Of a stretch of DNA of 60,019 nt, positions 17,493 to 25,729 are shown piece after piece. A program made the translations under genes and the position numbers. The notes under the pieces are model-generated. The model did no database searches, was not told where the DNA came from, and was given only the letters and a program-made list of their open reading frames with translations. Source of the DNA: an uncultured Desulfovibrionaceae bacterium. Lineage in GTDB: Bacteria > Desulfobacterota > Desulfovibrionia > Desulfovibrionales > Desulfovibrionaceae. Location: assembly GCA_944325195.1 (NCBI GenBank), contig CALUZB010000007.1, positions 1 through 60,019 of the forward strand, read 5' to 3'. Position 1 is the first letter of the stretch; each line of letters opens with the position of its first letter.

Positions 17493-18698
17493 TCAGCTTA
17501 TGAATTCGGTCAGTGCGTACTTATCTGATGCCGAAGAAGGCACATATGAGTGGGTTGCCCAAAAGATGACGATGCTTGCCGCCGCGAGACAGATAAATGC
17601 CCCGGCTACAGAATAGCGTATCCCCATTTCAGATATGAAGATGCCGCAAAGCGCTGTCCCGAGGGCTGTGCCGGAGTTAGCCGAAGTCAGAAAAAGCCCG
17701 TTGGCAAACTCGGGCGCTTCAGGGGCTGAGTTGGCAATCATATATTGACTGTTATTGCTGGAAAGACCGGTAAGAATGCCGAAGAGCAGCACGATGAGCA
17801 GCATTGGGACTAAGTGATTGCCCATACTGAACAATGATGCCAGTACAACGGCCATGATAAAGGGTGTCAGACGGATTGTTCGGCGGGCATCAGATGCAAG
17901 CAGTTTCCCCGCAAGAATATTGCCGACAATGCTTGACGCCCCATAAATGAAGAGGGCAACACTGATGATTGTGAACGGAAGCCCCGTAACGTTCTTGAGA
18001 TAGTCGGAAAGATAGCTGAATAAACCGAATACCGCGCCGTTCGTGAACACGACTGCACCTACAGCGTACCAGAGAGTTGGCTTTTTCAACACACGCAACT
18101 GTTTTCCGTAAGAAAGTCTGCTTGTCACCGGCATGGCTGGGATGCAAAAAAGCGTGGCCAGAAAAACAAGGCCGTTTACAATGGCAAAGAAGAACATGGC
18201 TGTGGCGTATGATGCCTCGCTGGCAATAAAGCTGGCAGCGGGAACTCCCAAGACCATCCCGGCGGATACCCCGGTAAAAATTCTTGCAACAGCCTTGGGA
18301 GCATCTTTGGGGGCAGCCGACGCGGCGGCCACGGTAAAGGCCATGGAAACATACACTGGATGAAATATCGCCGGAATAGCCCGCGCAGCCAGCAGAACGG
18401 CAAAGCTTTCCGTAAACATGGAAATAATATTGCTGGCGATGAATATGCCCAATGCAATCAGCATTATAGTCTTGCGGTCAAACTTTGAGAAAAGCAGGGG
18501 TGTGATCGGGCCGCACACTGCAATTCCCAGAGCGAAAATCGTTACCGTCCAGCCTGCTTGCGGGACTGTGACCTGGAAAGTGTCGGCAATCAGGGGCAAC
18601 ATACCGATAACCCCCATTTCAGTATTCAGGATGCCGAATACGCCGAGGGTCAGAATAAAAACAAGCAGTCCGCTTTTGTTGTTCATTTGTTTGTCCAT
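17493..18698 (-). CDS. MFS transporter, DHA1-type drug/sugar/purine exporter
   Basis: 401 residues with twelve membrane helices. AAGGAG lies seven bases before the ATG. Family signs are the N-terminal GVFGILNTEMGVIGMLPLIA block, the motif-A-like loop after helix 2 (PLLFSKFDRKTIM) and the antiporter motif C region in helix 5 (VSAGMVLGVPAASFI). These features are typical of the AraJ/NepI/YdhP branch of proton-driven exporters. It is a monocistronic gene, convergent with the RND operon. The substrate cannot be read from sequence. The paralogue at 30446-31639 belongs to the same broad branch but is not a close copy. Confidence 0.9.
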   Translation of the reverse strand: MDKQMNNKSGLLVFILTLGVFGILNTEMGVIGMLPLIADTFQVTVPQAGWTVTIFALGIAVCGPITPLLFSKFDRKTIMLIALGIFIASNIISMFTESFAVLLAARAIPAIFHPVYVSMAFTVAAASAAPKDAPKAVARIFTGVSAGMVLGVPAASFIASEASYATAMFFFAIVNGLVFLATLFCIPAMPVTSRLSYGKQLRVLKKPTLWYAVGAVVFTNGAVFGLFSYLSDYLKNVTGLPFTIISVALFIYGASSIVGNILAGKLLASDARRTIRLTPFIMAVVLASLFSMGNHLVPMLLIVLLFGILTGLSSNNSQYMIANSAPEAPEFANGLFLTSANSGTALGTALCGIFISEMGIRYSVAGAFICLAAASIVIFWATHSYVPSSASDKYALTEFIS

Positions 18699-19086
18699 GC
18701 CTTGAACTCCTTTTTAAAATCCTGTCGTATTGTTAAGTTTGACTCATGCCTTATCTTTGATAGTGCCAGCGTAAAATTATAGCAAATACTTATATTAAAT
18801 CTCATGATATGTTGATAAGGAATAATAGCTTGAAGCCTGCTTATAACCACAGGATACAGGTATGCAGTTGTGAGGGGTTGAACAGGCCGGGTGATTTAAA
18901 CAGAGCAAAATTATTCCAGCTCAAATGAACTCTTACGGGGGGCAGTCAGTGGTTCCCAAAAAATTAAAAGTGGTATATAGCATCTTGTATAGATATTTTT
19001 GTATGAAACCATAGCTTAATGCAGTGGCGGCAGCGGGTTTGAAAGCCACTCTGCATTCGCCAGGCTTGCATAATAAGGATAAGCAC
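18699..19086. other. divergent intergenic region between MFS exporter and acid phosphatase
   Basis: 388 bp, AT-rich, with the promoters of two divergent genes presumably inside. TATAGA-like boxes lie near 18990-19000 toward the phosphatase. No inverted repeat or small gene with a ribosome site stood out. Confidence 0.45.
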
Positions 19087-20385
19087 ATGTCAAACCGGTT
19101 TCCGATGATTATATGCGTTGTAATAGCGCTACTTCTAGGTTTTCCTTTCCCGGCTTACAGCGATGAGGTAAATTCAGCAAGCGAGGGCAAGCTTATTCGT
19201 ATGGTTGTACTTTCCCGGCATGGGGTGCGCTCCCCAACCCAAAGCGCTGAGACTTTAGCGGGCTGGAGCGCTCAGCCTTGGCCCCACTGGCCTGTGCAGC
19301 GCGGCTGGCTTACTGAGCGCGGTGCGCGTCTGACAGAGGCTATGTGGGAAAATATGAAGCTGCACCTTATTAATAGTGGTGTTGAGCTTAAGCCGGAGTT
19401 GGTGTTTGTCCGGGCTGATCTGGATCAACGTACCCAAAGCACGGCTCGTGCAATCCTGGACGGTTTGGGAATGGGCAAAACGCCGTATTTTGTGGCCCAA
19501 TTACCCCTGGATCCACTTTTTCATCCGGTAAAATCCGGTGCGCTTTCATTTAACGCCGAGGCGGTGCATGAAGATATTTTGCGCCAATCAGGAGGCGATC
19601 TTGAGCAATTCGCGCACGCGTATTCTGCAGAGCTTGAGAAAATAAGCGAACTTACCGGGCCTCTCAGCCCGGAACTATGCCGGGAATGGGGTTTGCCTTC
19701 CACTTGTGGACTTGCGGATTTACCCAACAAGATAGTCGCCAATGATAAAAATGTGGGCTTGCAGGGCGGCTTGGGCATTGCTTCCAGCTTGGCTGAAATT
19801 TTTGTCCTTGAGTACGGGGAGTGGACGGATAGATTGCCTGCTTGGGGTCGGGCAGATGAAGCTGTGCTGCGCTCAATACTGCCTGTTCACAACCGGGTAT
19901 TTGATTTAGTGAATCGCGCGCCCGCAGTAGCTGCCCCAAGGGGGAGCGCTTTGTTGCGGGAAATCGAAGCGGCATTGGACGGAAAGCATGCCGAGCGGCA
20001 GGTTAAGCAGGCTGGCCTAGTTGTATTTGTAGGACATGATACCAATATTTCCAATATTGGGGGGCTGCTCGATATTCACTGGCAATTGCCCGGACACGGT
20101 GACAATGCCATTCCCCCGGCTGGAGCACTGGTTTTTGAGTTGCGTCAGTTGGACGCCCGCCGGGAAGTACGCGTATTGATGTGCGCTCAGTCGTTGGAAA
20201 CCTTGCATGGTTGGACGGCGGCAGACCCCATTGATACGGCCATGCCGGTATGTCGCCCCGCTGAAAGTGCTTCCGGGAACCCGGCCGAGTATAGTCTTTC
20301 TGATTTTTCCCGTAAGGTTCAGGAAGCCGTGATGCCGGAGGATATTTCTCTTTATATGAATTTGATACCGCGAGAACGTCCCTGA
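19087..20385 (+). CDS. periplasmic histidine acid phosphatase (AppA/Agp type)
   Basis: 432 residues from the ATG at 19087, preceded by AAGGAT. The frame extends upstream to a GTG at 19024, but only the later start gives a proper signal peptide (MSNRFPMIICVVIALLLG, cleavage after the PAYS region). The catalytic SRHGVRSPT near 43-51 holds the phosphorylated histidine. GHDTNISNIGGLL near 315 supplies the HD proton donor. These define the branched histidine acid phosphatases, including E. coli AppA phytase and glucose-1-phosphatase. It probably releases phosphate from organic phosphoesters in the periplasm. The phosphate-uptake regulon is elsewhere in the window, and no Pho-box-like repeat was seen here. 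Confidence 0.93.
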   Translation: MSNRFPMIICVVIALLLGFPFPAYSDEVNSASEGKLIRMVVLSRHGVRSPTQSAETLAGWSAQPWPHWPVQRGWLTERGARLTEAMWENMKLHLINSGVELKPELVFVRADLDQRTQSTARAILDGLGMGKTPYFVAQLPLDPLFHPVKSGALSFNAEAVHEDILRQSGGDLEQFAHAYSAELEKISELTGPLSPELCREWGLPSTCGLADLPNKIVANDKNVGLQGGLGIASSLAEIFVLEYGEWTDRLPAWGRADEAVLRSILPVHNRVFDLVNRAPAVAAPRGSALLREIEAALDGKHAERQVKQAGLVVFVGHDTNISNIGGLLDIHWQLPGHGDNAIPPAGALVFELRQLDARREVRVLMCAQSLETLHGWTAADPIDTAMPVCRPAESASGNPAEYSLSDFSRKVQEAVMPEDISLYMNLIPRERP

Positions 20386-20703
20386 TTTATCAATTAGTTT
20401 GAGGAAATGGAAGAATATGCCAGACTTATACCTATGGAGAATAGGCTCCGGGATATGAACATGGAGTGCATGCCCCTGAACTCCAGATGTCAACGGGTGG
20501 AAGAAAAAGCAGAATAACCACATGGCGTGGGAGCAGCTTTTTTTGTGCATTCCAGTAACCTCAGGAATTACAGAACTGCTGGTATGTATCCCCCTATAAC
20601 AGCGATGATAACGTCATGGACTATGAGCGTTCAGTCCAAACCGGCCAGCATGTATTTTGCGGCTGTCTGTGCAAAGCACAAAGCAACATTTCCAGACTAA
20701 AGC
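20386..20703. other. intergenic region between convergent acid phosphatase and ftsY
   Basis: 318 bp. There is a run of seven T at about 20538-20544 preceded by a weak CCAC/GTGG stem, which might serve as a terminator for the phosphatase. Nothing else is identifiable. Confidence 0.35.
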
Positions 20704-22263
20704 TTACTCAAGCAAGGCTTTAGCAAAAGCCGACCCGTAAAATGGACGTAAATCCTCCATCTTTTCACCAAGCCCGATAAAAGTGATTGGAATTTTATGC
20801 TGCATGGCTATGCCCACAGCAACCCCCGCCTTTGCTGTACCGTCCAGTTTGGAAATCACAATTTCACTCACCGGGGAAGTTTCGCTGAATAATTTCGCTT
20901 GTGATAAGGCGTTTTGGCCGGTAGTAGCGTCGAGCACCAGAATTGTACGTTGTGGGGCGCCGTTGTGTCGCTTTCCCAGCACCCGCACAATTTTACCTAA
21001 TTCTTCCATCAGCCCGGTTTTAGTTTGCAAGCGACCGGCTGTATCAAAGAACACAATATCGTAATTCTCTGCAAGGGCCTTGCCCACGGCCTCATAAGCC
21101 ACGGCAGCGGGATCGGCTGGGGTGTTCCCATTAGAAGGCTTACTGTAAAAATCTGCCCCAACCCGTTTAGCCCAGACTTCCAACTGCTCTACGGCCGCGG
21201 CTCTGAATGTATCCCCAGCGGCAATCAGCACTTTTTTACCGGCCAAACGTTCACGGTAGGCCAGTTTCGCAATGGTAGTGGTTTTACCTGCTCCGTTCAC
21301 CCCCACCATAAGCACGATTTCGGGCGGGTTTGCCACCCGAATAGCGGGGGGGAAAGTCAGCACTTGCTCTAATTCGTGTTGCAGCAACTCCTTTGCTTGA
21401 GCAGGTGTTTTCGCACCGGTTTTTCTAGCAGCAGTTCTGACCCTTTCCACCAACTCCATGCTGGGTTCATAGCCGACATCTGAGAGCAGCAGTGCTTCTT
21501 CCAGATTTTCCCAAAATGCTGCATCCAATTCTCCATTGCCGGAAAATAAAGAGCGCAGGCTCCCGGAAATCAGATCCCGGGTTCTGGCTAAGCCGTTCCA
21601 AAGCTTTGCCCAGAATCGTTTTTTTTCTTCAGCGTCGTTTTCCATGCCCAAGGCTAGGGCCAGACGATATTGCAATTCAGAAGAGAACTCGTCAACTTTA
21701 GTGAACTGCATATCCGCAATCCAACGGTGCAACTCCGCAATAAAATCTTCTCCTTTTCCCGCCGGCAGTTGTAAAGATTCAAATAGAAGTTCCAGTCGCC
21801 GCCAAAAAGCATCGTCAACAGCTTCACAGCCATGGAGAGCCGCCTTCAGCCAATTGCCGGGGGTAGGCTCAACCGCCCGGAGTTCCAGAATAAACGCATC
21901 CCGATCTATGCTCTCAGTTGCCTCAATCGGGGAGACAGGGACGGCGGCGTCCGCAAGAGCCTGTTTTCCACCCGCAGCGAATATCTCACTTTCGACACCG
22001 CACTGCTCCGGAGTCGGCGTATCAGGAAGCTGTTCAACCCTTTGCACAGAGCCGGACAAATCTGACTGCGGCGACAGAGGAGTGGAAGCGAGCTCTGCTT
22101 GAGAGTCTGCATCGACAGCCCCCAGTTCCTGATTTCCTGTGTCATGGTTGTGAAGTTCACTGACGGTATTTTGTGTTGATTCGACTGCAACGGCAGTTTG
22201 GGAGTGTTCTTCAGCCTGAGCTGTTTTGGCTTTTTTCCCTAAGATTTTTGCAAAAAAACCCAT
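20704..22263 (-). CDS. ftsY: signal recognition particle receptor FtsY
   Basis: 519 residues. The first 190 or so are an acidic, low-complexity A domain typical of FtsY, which mediates membrane attachment. The NG GTPase domain follows: NG-domain helices, G1 VGVNGAGKTTTIAKLA near 317-332, DTFRAAAVEQLEVWA, G3 DTAGRLQTK, G4 SKLDGTAKAG and the closing FIGLGEKMEDLRPF. It receives SRP-ribosome complexes at the inner membrane and drives co-translational insertion. TAGGAAT precedes the ATG. No ftsE/ftsX or rpoH neighbours are present, unlike in E. coli. The A domain is of intermediate length. Confidence 0.97.
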   Translation of the reverse strand: MGFFAKILGKKAKTAQAEEHSQTAVAVESTQNTVSELHNHDTGNQELGAVDADSQAELASTPLSPQSDLSGSVQRVEQLPDTPTPEQCGVESEIFAAGGKQALADAAVPVSPIEATESIDRDAFILELRAVEPTPGNWLKAALHGCEAVDDAFWRRLELLFESLQLPAGKGEDFIAELHRWIADMQFTKVDEFSSELQYRLALALGMENDAEEKKRFWAKLWNGLARTRDLISGSLRSLFSGNGELDAAFWENLEEALLLSDVGYEPSMELVERVRTAARKTGAKTPAQAKELLQHELEQVLTFPPAIRVANPPEIVLMVGVNGAGKTTTIAKLAYRERLAGKKVLIAAGDTFRAAAVEQLEVWAKRVGADFYSKPSNGNTPADPAAVAYEAVGKALAENYDIVFFDTAGRLQTKTGLMEELGKIVRVLGKRHNGAPQRTILVLDATTGQNALSQAKLFSETSPVSEIVISKLDGTAKAGVAVGIAMQHKIPITFIGLGEKMEDLRPFYGSAFAKALLE

Positions 22264-22630
22264 ATTTTATTCCTAGGCAGTTACATTTCAGAATAATGGT
22301 TACAGTGTTCAAATACGGGGGCATTCGGTCTGATAGCAACATGCTGTACCAGAAGCATTTGTGAAATGAATTCCAAGGCCGACGGTATATGGCCGAAGGC
22401 AAAACCACTCTAAACCGGCTAAGCCATTTCAGCGAAGTGGGCCATAAAACGTCCGTCAGGCAATTATGGAACGCGTTGCTGAGTTTGCGGTAGTTTATTC
22501 AGGCCGCAATTGCGACAGAGAGGGATTTCCCATTCTGCCATATCTCCCCATTTCCTGCGTAATGTTTTTAACAGGGAGAGGAAAAAGGAAGAAGTAAGCA
22601 ACATAGCCTCCTTCTGCCCTAATACAAACG
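22264..22630. other. intergenic region between the acyl-CoA ligase and ftsY
   Basis: 367 bp between two minus-strand genes. It must hold the ftsY promoter and the end of the ligase transcript, but no convincing promoter, T-tailed hairpin or small gene was found. Confidence 0.4.
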
Positions 22631-24301
22631 TTACTGCATTGCTTCCGGGAACATTTCCGCGGCCAGCTCGCGAAGCCGGTATTTTTGGATTTTGCCGCTG
22701 GCGGTCAGCGGAAACTCTTTGACTATGGCCACAAAGCGGGGGATTTTGTACCAGGAAATCTGGCCCCGGCAAAAATCCTTCACGTCTTCAGGGGCCATAT
22801 TTTCATACCCTTTCTTGGGAATGATGAAAGCGCCCACTTCTTCTCCATATTTACGGGAAGGCACGCCTACCACCTGCACGTCTTCAACACCCTCCAGGCT
22901 GTAGAGGAACTCTTCAACCTCCTTGGGTGAGATGTTCTCGCCACCGCGGATAATTAAATCTTTAATCCGCCCGGTAATGGTAACATAGCCCTCTTCGTCC
23001 ATCACGCCCAAGTCACCGGAATGCAACCAGCCGCCTTTAAGTGCCGCCGCAGTTTCTTCCGGCAGTTTGTAATAGCCTTTCATCACATTATGGCCTTTGC
23101 AGCATACTTCACCGGCAACGCCGCGCGGGCAGATCTCTCCGGTTTCAGGATCGAGCACCTGAACGTCAACCCCGGGGAAACGACGTCCTACTGTGGTTAC
23201 CCGGCGGTCAAGAGAATCTACATAGCAATGGGTTTGGGTCATGCCCGGCGAAGATTCAGTAAGCCCGTACACACTGGTAATGCCGGTCATATTCATTTCA
23301 TCTGCTACCCGTCTCATTACCGGCTCGGGACATACCGAACCGGCCATAATTCCGGTGCGCATAGTGGAATAATCAAAGTGTCGGAACATTTTGTGCTCAA
23401 GCACATTAAGGAACATGGTGGGCACACCGTACATAGCGGTACACTTTTCCTGGTCGATTGACGCCATCACGTGCAAAGCCTTGAACGACTCCAAGATAAC
23501 CATGGCTGCGCCGGAAGACACGCTGGCCATTACCCCCAGAGAGCAGCCGAAGCAATGGAACATGGGAACCGGCAGGCAGATCCGATCTTTTTCAGTAAAG
23601 GCCTGCCGTTTAGCCACAGAACTTCCGTTATTAATCAGGTTGGCATGGGTGAGCATCACCCCCTTGGGAAAACCGGTTGTCCCGGAAGTGTATTGCATCA
23701 TCACCACATCCTGACAGTCTATGGAAGCTTGGCGGGCTGCGTATTCCTCATCGGAAATCATGGCCTCGCCCATGCCGATCAGTTCCGGCATAGAGTAAAA
23801 TCCCCTGTGCTTTTCTGCGCCAAGGAACAGAGCCCGCCGGAAATGCGGATAGGTGCTGTTGCGCAACTGGCCGCGCGGCAGAGTACGTATTTCCGGGATC
23901 AGGCGGCAAAGTGTGTCGATATAGTCATGATCGCGGTAGCCGTCGATCAGAAACAGGTTTTCCATATCAGACTGCTTAAGCACAAAGTCCAGTTCATGAT
24001 CGCGGTAATTGGTGTTAATAGTCAGGTAAATGCCGCCAATTCTGGCCACAGCGAACATCAAAGTAACCCAGTGGGGCACGTTTGTGGCCCAAATAGCCAC
24101 CTTCTCGCCTTTTTTAACCCCCAAAGCCATCAGGCCTTTAGCCATATCGTCAACGCTTTTGTCGAATTCACGCCAGGTCTGGCGAAAATCGCGGTCGACA
24201 TATACCACGGCGTCGTTATCGGGAAAACGGGCGGCAATGTCCCGAAGTTGCTGCCCCAAAGTCTTGCTTGAATATTCAAAAGCAAAAATATCTTCTTCCA
24301 T
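22631..24301 (-). CDS. AMP-forming acyl-CoA synthetase (medium/long-chain fatty acid--CoA ligase family)
   Basis: 556 residues of the ANL superfamily. It activates a carboxylic acid with ATP to an acyl-adenylate and then to acyl-CoA. The P-loop-like MQYTSGTTGFPKGVM near 201-215, YGLTESSPGM (A5 type), the hinge GDLGVMDEEGYVTITGRIKD and the C-terminal PLTASGKIQKYRLREL with the catalytic Lys are all intact. The acid specificity is not deducible. It lies 19 bp downstream of an XRE-cupin regulator in the same operon, a pairing recurrent in Desulfovibrio-like genomes. That suggests regulation by a fatty-acid-like ligand sensed by the cupin. Confidence 0.93.
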   Translation of the reverse strand: MEEDIFAFEYSSKTLGQQLRDIAARFPDNDAVVYVDRDFRQTWREFDKSVDDMAKGLMALGVKKGEKVAIWATNVPHWVTLMFAVARIGGIYLTINTNYRDHELDFVLKQSDMENLFLIDGYRDHDYIDTLCRLIPEIRTLPRGQLRNSTYPHFRRALFLGAEKHRGFYSMPELIGMGEAMISDEEYAARQASIDCQDVVMMQYTSGTTGFPKGVMLTHANLINNGSSVAKRQAFTEKDRICLPVPMFHCFGCSLGVMASVSSGAAMVILESFKALHVMASIDQEKCTAMYGVPTMFLNVLEHKMFRHFDYSTMRTGIMAGSVCPEPVMRRVADEMNMTGITSVYGLTESSPGMTQTHCYVDSLDRRVTTVGRRFPGVDVQVLDPETGEICPRGVAGEVCCKGHNVMKGYYKLPEETAAALKGGWLHSGDLGVMDEEGYVTITGRIKDLIIRGGENISPKEVEEFLYSLEGVEDVQVVGVPSRKYGEEVGAFIIPKKGYENMAPEDVKDFCRGQISWYKIPRFVAIVKEFPLTASGKIQKYRLRELAAEMFPEAMQ

Positions 24302-24320
24302 AGCAAATCTCTAGCTATTT

Positions 24321-24887
24321 TTAAGGATAATAAATTACCGCGTAAATTTCAGCCGGGCTGTCGCCATGAGCCCCGACATAATGAGGAATTGCGGAATTGT
24401 AGTAAGCACTGTCCCCGGCTTCAAGAATGATTTCTTTCCGGCCGTAGCGCAGAAGGATCTGCCCTTTCAGCACCACAATGAATTCTTCGCCTTGATGAGA
24501 AGAGAAGTTGCGGTCTTCTTCCGGTTCCGGTGCGATCTCAATATAAAAAGGCTCCATATTGCGGTCAGCTTTGCCTTTGCCCAGTGAATGATAAATAAAC
24601 GCCGCCTTTTTATTTTTAGCCTTCTGCATGGCAAGGTCGGTTTCCTGCTCGGCCCTCCGCACTACAAGCGGGTCGTTAACATCTACGTCATCCATGAAAG
24701 TGCCTAGCCGGATATTCATGGCCCTTGCTATTTTTTGCAAGGGAGCCAGCGACGGATATATATTGTCCTGCTCCAGCGAAACCACCATGTCGGTGCTTAC
24801 GCCTGCGGCCTCAGCTAACTGCTCGATGGAAAGCTCGCGTTCTTCCCTAAATTTTCTAACCCGTGTGCCTAATTTCTCAGCGGCCAT
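24321..24887 (-). CDS. XRE-family regulator with C-terminal cupin domain
   Basis: 188 residues. The N-terminal helix-turn-helix spans about 6-60 (RVRKFREERELSIEQLAEAA and VSTDMVVSLEQDNIYPSL). A linker is followed by a single-domain cupin over about 105-188 (SHQGEEFIVVLKGQILLRYG, then LEAGDSAYYNSAIPHYVGAHG). The cupin motif residues resemble those of small-molecule-binding MerR/XRE-cupin regulators such as PuuR. It is first in an operon with the acyl-CoA ligase and probably controls it in response to an acid or acyl ligand. The 211-bp divergent gap to the next gene is AT-rich and should contain its operator. Confidence 0.93.
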   Translation of the reverse strand: MAAEKLGTRVRKFREERELSIEQLAEAAGVSTDMVVSLEQDNIYPSLAPLQKIARAMNIRLGTFMDDVDVNDPLVVRRAEQETDLAMQKAKNKKAAFIYHSLGKGKADRNMEPFYIEIAPEPEEDRNFSSHQGEEFIVVLKGQILLRYGRKEIILEAGDSAYYNSAIPHYVGAHGDSPAEIYAVIYYP

Positions 24888-25098
24888 ATCAACTCCTTAC
24901 CACATCTAAATTAAAATAATTAATTACCCTAACCAAAGCTCCAAAAATATTCAAGCCGTTTTCCAAATGCTTCCGGTTGATATTTTTGCAGTTCAACGGT
25001 AGAAATCAACATAGCTGCACAGGGCCTGTGGGCACCGACATCATAAACCGCCAGCCTGAGCGGTAAATGCTTAGTGAACAGATTTCAAGGATTAGTAC

Positions 25099-25695
25099 AT
25101 GGATCAAGAAACAAGAAGGAAATATGCGTTAATGGCCTTAGGAGCCACAGGGGCCTGTATTGGAGCAATTATTCTGCTGGTGCGCAGTGCGCTGGGCAAT
25201 AAAGGCGAACCCGATTCAACCACAATTGCTATTTCCGTTGCGTTGCTGGCCATTGCGGCTGTTGTTGCTTTTTATGTGCGGTTGAAACGCTCTGAAGCAA
25301 TTGAACGGGAAAAGAATCCGCCCCGTGAGCCTGTTGATGAAGAGCGGGAAGCGTTGCTTGATTATTTCTATGACATGGAGCGGGAAAAAGAGTTCTATTC
25401 CTGCCTTGAGTCTGGTTCGCCAATTGATTATGTTGATGACTATGAAGATGGGATAGCCGGGTTTGAGAAAGTCAAGTCGGAAGCTGTAGCCGCAGGCTCA
25501 ACCGCATATATCTGGCGAACCAGCCGGGACAATACTGTTTGCCTGCGCTGTCGCCGCCTAAATGGGAAACGCTATGCCTGGAACAATCCGCCGCTTGGCG
25601 GTCATCCCGGCTGTGCTCCCGGTTGTCGCTGCCGGGCTGAACCGGTGATGCCGTCAACACGCCAGTCCCCCAAAACTCATGGTAAAATGAAGTGA
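25099..25695 (+). CDS. membrane protein with C-terminal phage MuF (gpF/SPP1 gp7-like) domain
   Basis: 198 residues, preceded by AAGGATT. Two membrane helices lie near 10-29 and 43-62, followed by an acidic linker (about 75-130). The C-terminal 65 residues carry the Mu gpF-family signature: YIWRTSRDNTVCLRCRRLNG, then WNNPPLGGHPGCAPGCRC and AEPV, including paired cysteines and the HPxC...CRC end. In phages this domain belongs to a minor head protein, and the same domain is found in MuF polymorphic toxins. Here it is attached to a membrane anchor with no other phage gene around, so it looks domesticated. The stop lies 34 bp before the hypF start, and the two may be co-transcribed. Function is unknown. 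Confidence 0.85.
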   Translation: MDQETRRKYALMALGATGACIGAIILLVRSALGNKGEPDSTTIAISVALLAIAAVVAFYVRLKRSEAIEREKNPPREPVDEEREALLDYFYDMEREKEFYSCLESGSPIDYVDDYEDGIAGFEKVKSEAVAAGSTAYIWRTSRDNTVCLRCRRLNGKRYAWNNPPLGGHPGCAPGCRCRAEPVMPSTRQSPKTHGKMK

Positions 25696-25729
25696 GAGCA
25701 GATCGGTTGATTGCCGATTGGTTTTGGTT

